Source of the DNA: CAYJFX01 sp964370315
GTDB taxonomy: Bacteria > Spirochaetota > Spirochaetia > Treponematales > Treponemataceae
DNA length: 22,251 bases
Assembly (NCBI GenBank): GCA_964370315.1
Contig: CAYJIS010000034.1
Span: 1 to 22,251 of the forward strand
Direction of reading: 5' to 3'
Position numbers and translations under genes: made by a program. The notes beneath the pieces are model-generated. The model was given only the letters and a program-made list of their open reading frames with translations, was not told where the DNA came from and did not search any database. Shown here piece by piece: positions 14,624 to 21,724 of this stretch. Position 1 is the stretch's first letter. Every line of letters begins with the position of its first letter.

Positions 14624-14641
14624 ATAACGTTTACTAGTTAT
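14624..14641. promoter_or_regulatory. Possible second LacI-type operator
   Basis: An inverted repeat ATAAC-N8-GTTAT contains ACGTTTAC (14627-14634), the same octamer found in the operator of the transport operon at 14765-14772. It lies upstream of the repressor's own -35 box, where it could serve autoregulation or looping. From here to 14754 I see only AT-rich sequence. Confidence 0.4.
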
Positions 14642-14754
14642 TTTTAACCTTTATAAATATTTCAGCTTTAATATTTTACTATATTTACTGTTTTTGACCC
14701 TGATTTCTTGTTTTTTTTGCATATATTTGAATAATTTATTTCTTAAAAAAATGC

Positions 14755-14783
14755 TTGACAGAATACGTTTACCGTGTTAACAT
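14755..14783 (+). promoter_or_regulatory. Promoter of the sugar transport operon
   Basis: A consensus -35 TTGACA (14755-14760), a 17-nt spacer and extended -10 TGTTAACAT (hexamer 14778-14783) precede the binding-protein gene by 35 nt. The -10 hexamer is weak, which suits a repressible promoter. A TATAAT at 14788-14793 is better as a -10 but would need a 27-nt spacer. Confidence 0.6.
14762..14778. promoter_or_regulatory. LacI-type operator in the promoter spacer
   Basis: The 17-bp site AATACGTTTACCGTGTT is an imperfect inverted repeat (AAnACG...CGTnTT) of the size and style bound by LacI/GalR repressors. It fills the spacer between -35 and -10, so binding would block RNA polymerase directly. 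The regulator is probably the divergent LacI-family gene. Confidence 0.6.
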
Positions 14784-14818
14784 TTTATATAATTTATTCC
14801 AAACTTAAAGGAGTTTAT

Positions 14819-15772
14819 ATGAAAACAAAAAATGTTATCATGAGTATATTGCTTTGTTTAGCAATATTTGTTACTGGCTGTCAAAACGATGAGGAATCTA
14901 AGTCTTCATCAATGATTGATGGAATTACAAAAATAGCGTACACAGTTCCGGATTTATCTAATACTTACTTTATTGAAGTTGCAAATGGAGTACAAGAAAG
15001 ATGTGATGAACTAGGTATAGAGGTAGTTATACATGATGGTAAAACCGATATTGCAAGTCAGGTTACTGCATTCGAAAATTTTATTGCTCAAAAAATGGAT
15101 GTTATTATTGTTAGTCCACTAGATGAACAAGCACTTATACCATCTGTAGAGGCTGCAAAAGAAGCAGGAATTATTGTGATAGCAGCAAACCAAAATGTTG
15201 CTGGGGTTGATGCATTTCTTACCGTTCCTGAGTATGAATATGGCTTTACTATAGGCGAACATGCAGGTATGTGGATAACTGATGTATTAGGTGGTAATGC
15301 TGAAGTTGCAATTTTTGACTATCCAGAGCTAGAGTCTGTAATTGCACGTGGTGATGGAATTCAAGAAGGCATTCTTAGTAAGGCTCCTAACGCTCAAATT
15401 GTTGCTCGTCAAAGTGCAAATAATCCTGAAAAAGGAATGGCAAATATGGAAAATATTCTACAGGCAAATCCAAATGTAGAAGTTCTTGTATGTGTTAATG
15501 ATGCTGGTGCCTTAGGAGCTTATGAAGTTGTTGTTGCTGCAAACAAAGATTCAGACAATTTTTATATTGGTGGATTAGATGCAACACAAGAAGCTTTAAA
15601 TAAAATTTCAGAAGGCTCAATTTATAGAGCAACAGTTGATATACAACCATTTGTATCTGGAAAGTCATTTGTTGATACAGCAGTTGATGTGTATGAAACA
15701 GGTCCAATTGCACAACCTATAGTAATTGAAATGAAGGTAGTAGATTCTACTAATATTTCAGACTACTTCTAG
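14819..15772 (+). CDS. Sugar ABC transporter substrate-binding lipoprotein
   Basis: The solute-binding part of an ABC importer of the ribose/galactose/inositol class (Peripla_BP_4, RbsB-like). The ATG has AAAGGAG 7 nt upstream. A lipoprotein signal MKTKNVIMSILLCLAIFVTGC places the lipid-modified cysteine at residue 21. The mature protein follows the family layout: KIAYTVPDLSNTYFIEVANGVQE (strand and helix with an aromatic ligand position), VIIVSPLDEQALIPSVEAAKEAGI, VCVNDAGALGAYE (Asn/Asp ligand loop) and YIGGLDATQEALNKI. The 317-aa length is normal. The ligand cannot be named. It is first gene of the operon and is followed by a long hairpin that probably keeps its message more abundant than that of the ATPase and permease. 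Confidence 0.9.
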   Translation: MKTKNVIMSILLCLAIFVTGCQNDEESKSSSMIDGITKIAYTVPDLSNTYFIEVANGVQERCDELGIEVVIHDGKTDIASQVTAFENFIAQKMDVIIVSPLDEQALIPSVEAAKEAGIIVIAANQNVAGVDAFLTVPEYEYGFTIGEHAGMWITDVLGGNAEVAIFDYPELESVIARGDGIQEGILSKAPNAQIVARQSANNPEKGMANMENILQANPNVEVLVCVNDAGALGAYEVVVAANKDSDNFYIGGLDATQEALNKISEGSIYRATVDIQPFVSGKSFVDTAVDVYETGPIAQPIVIEMKVVDSTNISDYF

Positions 15773-15781
15773 TAAGATACA

Positions 15782-15819
15782 GTGATTTTTGTTTGCTTAG
15801 GTAAGCAAACAAAAATCAC
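15782..15819 (+). promoter_or_regulatory. Long intercistronic hairpin after the binding-protein gene
   Basis: GTGATTTTTGTTTGCTTA (15782-15799) and its exact reverse complement (15802-15819) flank only GG, so the transcript can fold a 17-bp stem with a 4-nt loop. It begins 9 nt after the stop codon and ends 21 nt before the ATPase start. No T tract follows (AAAGACC), so it is more likely a 3'-end stabiliser or processing/attenuation element than a full terminator. Confidence 0.75.
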
Positions 15820-15840
15820 AAAGACCTAAATAAAAAAAAT

Positions 15841-17322
15841 ATGAATGATAATGTTATATTAAAAATCAAAAATATTAGCAAAGAATTTTCAGGTGTAGCT
15901 GCATTAAATGATGTTTCATTAAAAATTAAAAAAGGTGAAATACGAGCAATTGCAGGTGAAAATGGAGCTGGCAAATCGACCCTGATGAAGTTGATTACTG
16001 GAGCATATTCACTTTCATCTGGAGAAATTATTTTCGATGGAGTAAAAATTCAACACCATTCTCCTCAACAAGCAAAAAGAATGGGTATTGGTGTCATTTA
16101 CCAAGAATTAAACTTAATGCCTCAACTGACCGTCGCTGAAAATTTATTTTTTGGTGAAGAATTAAAAAGAGGCATCCTCTTAGATAAAAAGAAAATGCTT
16201 AAAAAAAGCTATGAGATGATAACTGAACTTGGGGTTAATATTGACCCTAGAAAAAAGGTAAAAGATTTATCAATCGCAGAGCAACAAATAGTGGAAATTG
16301 TTAAAGAAGTATCCAAGAACATTAAGTTATTGATTATGGACGAACCAACGGCTCCTTTAACAAATAGCGAAATTCAAAAAATGTACTCAATTATTGAACG
16401 GCTAAGGAAAAAAGAAATTACCATTATTTATATTTCTCACCGGCTTGAAGAAATTTTTGATATTTGTGATACTGTTACTGTTTTACGTGATGGAATGCAT
16501 ATTTGTACAACGAATACAAGTGAAACAAATCGTGAACAATTGATTAAGAATATGGTTGGTAGAGAAATTGGATTAGTATTTCCTAGCAGAAAAAGTATTA
16601 TAGGGGATGAAATTCTGGTTGCTGACAAAATAGGAACCGAGAAAATACATGGTTGTAGTTTTACATTACGACGTGGCGAAATTCTTGGTTTCTCAGGACT
16701 TGTAGGGGCTGGAAGAACTGAATTGGCAAGAGCTGTGTTTGGTGCTGATAAAATTTTATCTGGAACTTTAGATTTTAATGGAAAGAAGGTTATTTTTAAT
16801 TCTCCTAGAGATGCAATTACTGCAGGGATAGGATTAATTACAGAAGACAGAAAGACACAAGGTTTACTACTTAATAAAGAAATAGATTATAATATAACAT
16901 ACGCGAGTCTTAAAGGTATATCTGCTTGCGGGTTCATAAATAAAAGCTTAGAAAAACATATTAGCGAAAATCAAATAAAAGCTATGAATATTAAAATCTC
17001 ATCACATAAACAACTCACCAGAACCTTATCAGGCGGCAATCAACAAAAAGTTGTATTAGGTAAATGGCTAGCAACTGATTGCGACTTATTGATTTTTGAT
17101 GAGCCCACCAGAGGAATTGATGTTGGAGCAAAACAAGAAATATATCAACTTATTAGAACTCTTAGTGAGTTAGGAAAGTCAATTATTATGATTTCTTCTG
17201 AAATGATTGAAATTCTAGGCATGTGTGACAGAATTATTGTAATGAAAGATGGTACAATTTGTGAAACCTTAATTAATAATAATGTATCTGAAGAAGACAT
17301 ATTAAATTTAGCTGCTAAATAA
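15841..17322 (+). CDS. Sugar ABC transporter ATPase, two fused domains (RbsA/MglA-like)
   Basis: The energising subunit of the sugar importer, peripheral on the cytoplasmic membrane. Two nucleotide-binding domains are fused in 493 aa. The first has Walker A GENGAGKST (residues 39-47), Q loop YQELNLMPQ, a degenerate signature LSIAEQQIVEI and Walker B LLIMDEPTAPLT. The second has a degenerate Walker A (GLVGAGRTE), full signature LSGGNQQKV and Walker B LLIFDEPTRGIDVG. This asymmetry is normal for the carbohydrate class. The ATG at 15841 has no ribosome binding site; upstream there is only an A-rich stretch and a long hairpin, so initiation may be weak. The permease follows after 18 nt. Confidence 0.93.
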   Translation: MNDNVILKIKNISKEFSGVAALNDVSLKIKKGEIRAIAGENGAGKSTLMKLITGAYSLSSGEIIFDGVKIQHHSPQQAKRMGIGVIYQELNLMPQLTVAENLFFGEELKRGILLDKKKMLKKSYEMITELGVNIDPRKKVKDLSIAEQQIVEIVKEVSKNIKLLIMDEPTAPLTNSEIQKMYSIIERLRKKEITIIYISHRLEEIFDICDTVTVLRDGMHICTTNTSETNREQLIKNMVGREIGLVFPSRKSIIGDEILVADKIGTEKIHGCSFTLRRGEILGFSGLVGAGRTELARAVFGADKILSGTLDFNGKKVIFNSPRDAITAGIGLITEDRKTQGLLLNKEIDYNITYASLKGISACGFINKSLEKHISENQIKAMNIKISSHKQLTRTLSGGNQQKVVLGKWLATDCDLLIFDEPTRGIDVGAKQEIYQLIRTLSELGKSIIMISSEMIEILGMCDRIIVMKDGTICETLINNNVSEEDILNLAAK

Positions 17323-17340
17323 ATCTACAGGAGGAATATA

Positions 17341-18300
17341 GTGAAACAATTAGGAAGACAAAAAATAGATATTTCAGCCTATGCAATTTATCTTGTAATG
17401 GTAATGTTGATTACTTTTTTTTCAATAGTGGCAGAAGGATTTTTGTCAACGGGAACCCTTTTTAATATTTTGAGGCAAGTTGCAGTAAACGGAATTGCTG
17501 CAGTTGGCATGACATTAGTCATTATTACTGGAGGTATAGATATCTCTGTCGGTTCAATAATTGGAGCCTCTTCAGTAGGGTGTGCAATGCTAATGACATC
17601 TCTAAATTTACCACCAGTATTAGCAATTACTCTTACTCTTTTAGGAGGACTTCTAATTGGATTATTTAATGGTTTCTTTATATATCAAATTCAAATACCG
17701 CCAATGATTGCAACTTTAGCTTCTATGAGTATTTTGCGTGGCACTGCATATATTATTTCCGGTGGTTTGCCAGTATATGGTGTTCCAAAGGGTGTAACTG
17801 TACTTGGTCAAGGATATGTAGGTATTATCCCTGTACCAGTTATTATTATGCTTTTTTGTTTCATTTTAGGATATTTAGTTTTGGAACATACTTCGCTCGG
17901 AAGATATATATATGGAATTGGAAGTAATGCTGAAGCATCAAGGTTGAGCGGCGTTAATGTTCGAAAAGTTATTTACCTAGTCTATGGTGCTTGCGGAATG
18001 CTCGCTTCTTTAGCAGGTGTAATTTATTTAAGTCGTGTTAATAGTGGTCAGCCTAAAGGTGGGGAAGGCTATGAAATGGATATTATTACTGCTGTTGTGT
18101 TAGGCGGAGTTAGCACAAAAGGTGGTGAAGGAAAAATATCACGGGTAATTGTTGGTTTAATTATTATGGGAGTTTTAATGACTGGAATGACCATGGTAAA
18201 CATACCTGATTACTATCAAAGAGTTGTAAAAGGCATAGTTCTACTTGCAGCAATTAGTTATGATATATTAAGCCAAAAGAAGACATTGGGAAGAATATAA
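17341..18300 (+). CDS. Sugar ABC transporter permease (RbsC-like)
   Basis: The membrane channel of the importer. The 319-aa protein is strongly hydrophobic with about 8-10 membrane segments and the BPD_transp_2 signatures GMTLVIITGGIDISVGSIIG, GIGSNAEASRLSGVNVRKV (cytoplasmic coupling loop to the ATPase) and ITAVVLGGVSTKGGEGK. The start is GTG at 17341 with AGGAGG 6 nt upstream, the strongest ribosome binding site in the operon. Single-permease systems of this kind work as homodimers with the fused ATPase. Twelve nt separate it from the next gene. Confidence 0.93.
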   Translation: MKQLGRQKIDISAYAIYLVMVMLITFFSIVAEGFLSTGTLFNILRQVAVNGIAAVGMTLVIITGGIDISVGSIIGASSVGCAMLMTSLNLPPVLAITLTLLGGLLIGLFNGFFIYQIQIPPMIATLASMSILRGTAYIISGGLPVYGVPKGVTVLGQGYVGIIPVPVIIMLFCFILGYLVLEHTSLGRYIYGIGSNAEASRLSGVNVRKVIYLVYGACGMLASLAGVIYLSRVNSGQPKGGEGYEMDIITAVVLGGVSTKGGEGKISRVIVGLIIMGVLMTGMTMVNIPDYYQRVVKGIVLLAAISYDILSQKKTLGRI

Positions 18301-18312
18301 TAAGGGTTTTAA

Positions 18313-18741
18313 ATGAAAAGTGAATGCTATTTTGAAAATAAGCCATGGGATTTAGTTTGCGATCAAATTTCTTCCACTGAAGGTTTTAATAATATTATTG
18401 CAATTTCTGTGCATGTAATTTGCTCAAAAAAGAAGCTCGAAGAAAAATACAATGAATATAAAGATAAGACTGAGGTGCTTTTAAGTAAGCCCCTCAGTAC
18501 AGATATTATTAAAAATGAACTATGTATTTCAGTAATAAGCAAATATAAAAATGCAATTGTTCGCATATTTATTGATACATCTGAAAATGAACAGTGGTAT
18601 GATAATTTTGAAATTGTAACACATAATTCACTATATGTTTGGAAGCCAACTTCGAGACCTCAAATGCATTTTGAAGATGCAGCGTTTTCTAATTCCTCTT
18701 TTATACAAAAGTTTTCAAATGAATTAGGAGGGTGTAATTAA
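18313..18741 (+). CDS. Unrecognised 142-aa protein within the sugar operon
   Basis: I do not recognise the family. The protein is soluble, with no signal peptide. It looks alpha/beta: strand NIIAISVHVIC, helix KKKLEEKYNEYKDKTEVLL, strand ELCISVISKYKNAIVRIFID, then FEIVTHNSLYVWKPTSRPQMHFEDAAF and a Cys-containing end GGCN. The ATG has AAGGG 6 nt upstream. It starts 12 nt after the permease gene and its stop overlaps the dehydrogenase start by one base (TAATG), so the two are probably made in equal amounts and may act together. Candidates are a partner or accessory subunit of the dehydrogenase, or an enzyme acting on its product; neither is shown by a motif. Confidence 0.75.
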   Translation: MKSECYFENKPWDLVCDQISSTEGFNNIIAISVHVICSKKKLEEKYNEYKDKTEVLLSKPLSTDIIKNELCISVISKYKNAIVRIFIDTSENEQWYDNFEIVTHNSLYVWKPTSRPQMHFEDAAFSNSSFIQKFSNELGGCN

Positions 18742-19760
18742 TGATAAATATTGGTGTATTGAGCCTAGATCATCCACATTCAACTGGTAATCACCTACCA
18801 GCATTAAAATACTTAAAGAATAAAATATGCGTAAAAGGGATTTTTACTGAAGATATTAAGATGTCTAAACAAATCATTGATGAGTTTAATTGCAAACATT
18901 ATTTAAGTCGTGAAGAATTATTATTAGATAATGAGATAGATGCAGTACTAATTACAAGTAAAAACTCTGAGCATGCTAATGATTCAATTTCTGCTATGTT
19001 AGCTGGTAAAGATGTTTTCTGTGATAAACCTATAGCAGTTTCTGTTAGTGATGCTGTTAAGATTTATTCGACAGCACTTTCAACAAAACAGAAATTCATA
19101 ACTACTTTTCCGGTTAGATTTAATCCAGCGGTGCAAAAAATTAAAAACATGATAGATTCTGATTATTTCGGAGAAATTAAAGCAATTATGGCAACAAACC
19201 ATGGTTGCATGTATGAGCCTGGAGTGCCGCAATGGGTTACTAAATCAAAAATAAATGGCGGTGGCTGCTTAATAGATCATTGTGTTCATGTTGCAGATAT
19301 AATACGTTGGCTTACTCATGAAGAATTTCAAACAGTAAAAGTTGAAGCACAAAATAGTTTACGAGATTATATTGATTCTGAAGATATAGCTGTATTGCAT
19401 GGTCAACTTGCAAATGGCTGTATATATCAAATTGATGCTTCATGGTCGCGTAAAAAAAATGATCACATGTGGGGAGATGTAACTTTTAGAATTGTTGGAA
19501 CAAAAGCAAGTGCAAGCTTAGACATATATAATAATCAATGTGTTGAGGTATACACTGAAGGAACACTTACACCTTTTTTTCCTAATAACATAGTCCGAGA
19601 ACATGGTGAAATCTTTTTAGATTACTACAATCATAAAACTACAGGAGAGCCGATGATAAGTGCGAACGTACTCGATGGCCTTCGAACTGTTGAATTAGCA
19701 TATGCTGGATATTCATCGCTTCGCAGTAATAAAACCGAAACCATTATGCTTCATAAATAA
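18741..19760 (+). CDS. Gfo/Idh/MocA-family NAD(P)-dependent dehydrogenase
   Basis: A 339-aa cytosolic oxidoreductase of the glucose-fructose oxidoreductase/inositol dehydrogenase family. The N-terminal Rossmann part keeps VLITSKNSEHANDSISAMLAGKDVFCDKPIAVS, with the catalytic Lys96 in the DKP (usually EKP) motif. The C-terminal domain has GGGCLIDHCVHVADIIRWL with D179 and H183 at the usual catalytic positions. The first nucleotide loop is unusual: instead of GxGxxG it reads VLSLDHPHSTGNHLPAL, a variant I associate with a subgroup that has HPH there. The start has AGGAGG about 9 nt upstream, inside the end of the preceding gene. As last gene of the operon it probably oxidises the imported sugar or cyclitol. 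I see no convincing terminator in the 28 nt to the convergent reductase gene. Confidence 0.88.
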   Translation: MINIGVLSLDHPHSTGNHLPALKYLKNKICVKGIFTEDIKMSKQIIDEFNCKHYLSREELLLDNEIDAVLITSKNSEHANDSISAMLAGKDVFCDKPIAVSVSDAVKIYSTALSTKQKFITTFPVRFNPAVQKIKNMIDSDYFGEIKAIMATNHGCMYEPGVPQWVTKSKINGGGCLIDHCVHVADIIRWLTHEEFQTVKVEAQNSLRDYIDSEDIAVLHGQLANGCIYQIDASWSRKKNDHMWGDVTFRIVGTKASASLDIYNNQCVEVYTEGTLTPFFPNNIVREHGEIFLDYYNHKTTGEPMISANVLDGLRTVELAYAGYSSLRSNKTETIMLHK

Positions 19761-19788
19761 AATGGGATAATCATAGATTGTTTTATTT

Positions 19789-20370
19789 CTATAAGCTTAA
19801 AATAATATCTTTAACAGTTTCTAAATGCTTTTTAATCATTTCTTCTCTTCTTTGCATTCCTCGCGAAGTTTCAGTTAATAAATGCATTGTACAGTTTTTC
19901 GCTCGTGTTCCAATTCTGTCATCACACATCACTGTTCTCATTGCTGTAGCAAAACCTTTGCTTTCAAGCTGCTCTTCAGTATTGCCAGCAATTGTAAAAA
20001 ATAGTATGTTTTCAAATTTTGGCATAATACAGTCTTCGTAGGCAAAACCTACTGTCCATACTCTGTCAAACCATCCAACGAGCTTTGCTGGTGCTTCTGT
20101 CCAAAATACAGGATATATAAAAATTATGTTCTTGGCTCTCAATATTTTTTCTTGTTCTAAAACAACATCTTTTGGTAGTGGTGTTTCAAGGTTATAAAAG
20201 GCTTCGCGAATGTATTCTTCTTCGCTCATGTCTGTTGTGAAGTTTTGTTTGTATAAGTCCGAAACCTCGTATGTCCAACCTTTTTTTGCAATCTCAGTTT
20301 CAACTAGGGTTTTAATTTCAAAAGTAAAACTTTTTTCACTGGGGTGTACATAAATTATTAGCGTATGCAA
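19789..20370 (-). CDS. Flavodoxin-fold NAD(P)H dehydrogenase (quinone), NQO/MdaB-like
   Basis: Members bind FMN or FAD and reduce quinones or other acceptors by two electrons using NAD(P)H. The 193-aa protein begins with the flavin phosphate loop LIIYVHPSEKSFT and has the highly typical YPVFWTEAPAKLVGWFDRVWTVGFAY (about residues 103-128). No signal peptide; cytosolic. It follows the alcohol dehydrogenase gene by 12 nt. Its ribosome binding site TAAGGAG overlaps that gene's stop codon, although 12 nt then separate it from the ATG, longer than usual. The pairing suggests joint handling of aldehyde or quinone stress, but this is inference. The physiological substrate is unknown. Confidence 0.88.
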   Translation of the reverse strand: MHTLIIYVHPSEKSFTFEIKTLVETEIAKKGWTYEVSDLYKQNFTTDMSEEEYIREAFYNLETPLPKDVVLEQEKILRAKNIIFIYPVFWTEAPAKLVGWFDRVWTVGFAYEDCIMPKFENILFFTIAGNTEEQLESKGFATAMRTVMCDDRIGTRAKNCTMHLLTETSRGMQRREEMIKKHLETVKDIILSL

Positions 20371-20382
20371 TGTATTTACTCC

Positions 20383-21573
20383 TTATTTTGCTAATATATA
20401 AATTGACTTTATATCATCATATCCAAGAACTTTGAATGAACCAAGTGTGCGCTGTAGTTCGAAGGTGCATTTATATGAAAGCTCATCAATTTGCTCATCA
20501 GTTAACTGAATACCTAGTTCTGAAATTTTTGTTGGCATCCCTAGTGTAACAAAAAAATCTTCAAAGGCTCTGATTGTTAATTCTGCTGCTATTTTATTAT
20601 CTTTATCTTCAATTGCGAATACATTCTTTCCAAGTTTTGCAAATCTTGAATAATCAGTGTCTGCAACATATCGTGCCCATGAAGGCCAAACCGCTGCCAA
20701 TCCTGCTCCATGTGTCACATTAAACATTCCACTTAATTCATGCTCGATCTGATGCGTAGCCCAGTCGGTTTGAGAGTACCCACATTGAGTTACATTGTTA
20801 TGTGATAGACTTCCTGCCCACATAATTTCTGCTCTTGCGTTATAGTCATTTGGATTTTGTTTTAGAATGAGACCATTTGCTATGCAGGTTTTAACTACAC
20901 CCTCCGCAATATAATCACTTAAAATACATGTATTATCCAGTGATGCTGTGTTTTGATAAAAATAGCGCTCTAAAGTATGCATAATTACATCTACGACACC
21001 ACTCATTGTTTGCCATTCAGGAAGACTCATCGTTAGGTCAGGATTCATGATTGCAAATTTACATCTGCAAATGTCGTTTCTATAGCTTCGCTTTTTTAGC
21101 CCTTCTTCATTTGTTATTACTGTGCTCGCGCTCATTTCACTGCCAGCAGCAGCTATCGTTAATACACAGCCAATAGGTAGGCAGCTTGTAGGTATTGCTT
21201 TACCTAAAAATATATCCCATACATCATACTCTATGCATGCACCATACCCAATTGCTTTTGCTGAATCTATTACACTGCCACCTCCAACGGCTAGTATAAA
21301 GTCAACATTTTGCTCTTTACACATCTCTATTCCTTTATACACTAATGATATAACAGGATTTGGTACTACTCCTCCAAGTTCAATGTAGTCAATATTGCTC
21401 TTTTTTAAAGACGCAAATATGGTGTCCAGTAGGCCAGATTTTTTTGCACTTTGGCCACCGTAATGTACGAGTACTTTTTTAGCCCCAACTTGCTTTATTA
21501 GATTTCCAACTTGATCTTGAGTATCCTTACCAAAAACTACTTGTGTAGGTGTGAAATAATTAAAATTTTGCAT
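20383..21573 (-). CDS. Iron-containing alcohol/aldehyde dehydrogenase (YqhD/BdhA-like)
   Basis: A group III metal-dependent alcohol dehydrogenase that interconverts aldehydes and alcohols with NAD(P)H. The 396-aa length is normal. The cofactor-binding GGGSVIDSAKAI (97-108) and GGVVPNP (67-73) are present. Likely metal ligands are D195 and H199 in DVIMHTLERY, then H274 in WATH and H288 in VTHGAG, the D-H-H-H pattern of YqhD and butanol dehydrogenases. I use ATG 21573, which has GGAGG five nt upstream, not the TTG at 21585, which overlaps that site. It is first gene of a two-gene transcript with the quinone-reductase-like gene. Substrate is probably a short aldehyde. Confidence 0.92.
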   Translation of the reverse strand: MQNFNYFTPTQVVFGKDTQDQVGNLIKQVGAKKVLVHYGGQSAKKSGLLDTIFASLKKSNIDYIELGGVVPNPVISLVYKGIEMCKEQNVDFILAVGGGSVIDSAKAIGYGACIEYDVWDIFLGKAIPTSCLPIGCVLTIAAAGSEMSASTVITNEEGLKKRSYRNDICRCKFAIMNPDLTMSLPEWQTMSGVVDVIMHTLERYFYQNTASLDNTCILSDYIAEGVVKTCIANGLILKQNPNDYNARAEIMWAGSLSHNNVTQCGYSQTDWATHQIEHELSGMFNVTHGAGLAAVWPSWARYVADTDYSRFAKLGKNVFAIEDKDNKIAAELTIRAFEDFFVTLGMPTKISELGIQLTDEQIDELSYKCTFELQRTLGSFKVLGYDDIKSIYILAK

Positions 21574-21595
21574 ATAATCCTCCAAGGGTTTTTAT

Positions 21596-21624
21596 ATTAT
21601 ACAATAAAAAACAGATTTAAACAA
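21596..21624 (-). promoter_or_regulatory. Promoter of the dehydrogenase-reductase pair
   Basis: On the minus strand TTGTTT (21619-21624), a 17-nt spacer and TATAAT (21596-21601) lie 22 nt before the ATG at 21573, leaving a short leader that contains GGAGG. The perfect -10 suggests fairly strong expression. No operator-like repeat is visible. Confidence 0.6.
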
Positions 21625-21664
21625 CATAGATTCTGATATAGAAATAGTTATAGTGTTGAAATAT

Positions 21665-21702
21665 AAAAAAAAGCTAACAACAAAATTATTTTATTGTTAG
21701 CT
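21665..21702 (-). terminator. Rho-independent terminator of the beta-barrel gene
   Basis: A 9-bp stem (21672-21680 with 21694-21702, AGCTAACAA/TTGTTAGCT), extended by five A-T pairs after one mismatch, is followed on the minus strand by eight T residues (21664-21671). It lies 22 nt after the stop of the beta-barrel gene and before the promoter of the next minus-strand unit. Confidence 0.85.
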
Positions 21703-21724
21703 AATTAGTATTAATACATATTAC

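Noticed and set aside
14788..14793. TATAAT as the -10 of the transport operon
   Set aside because: It is 27 nt from TTGACA and has no other -35 at proper spacing; the extended -10 at 14775-14783 is exactly 17 nt from TTGACA.
19761..19788. Terminator between the dehydrogenase and reductase genes
   Set aside because: Only a weak ATAGA/TCTAT pairing without a clean T tract is present; not enough to call.
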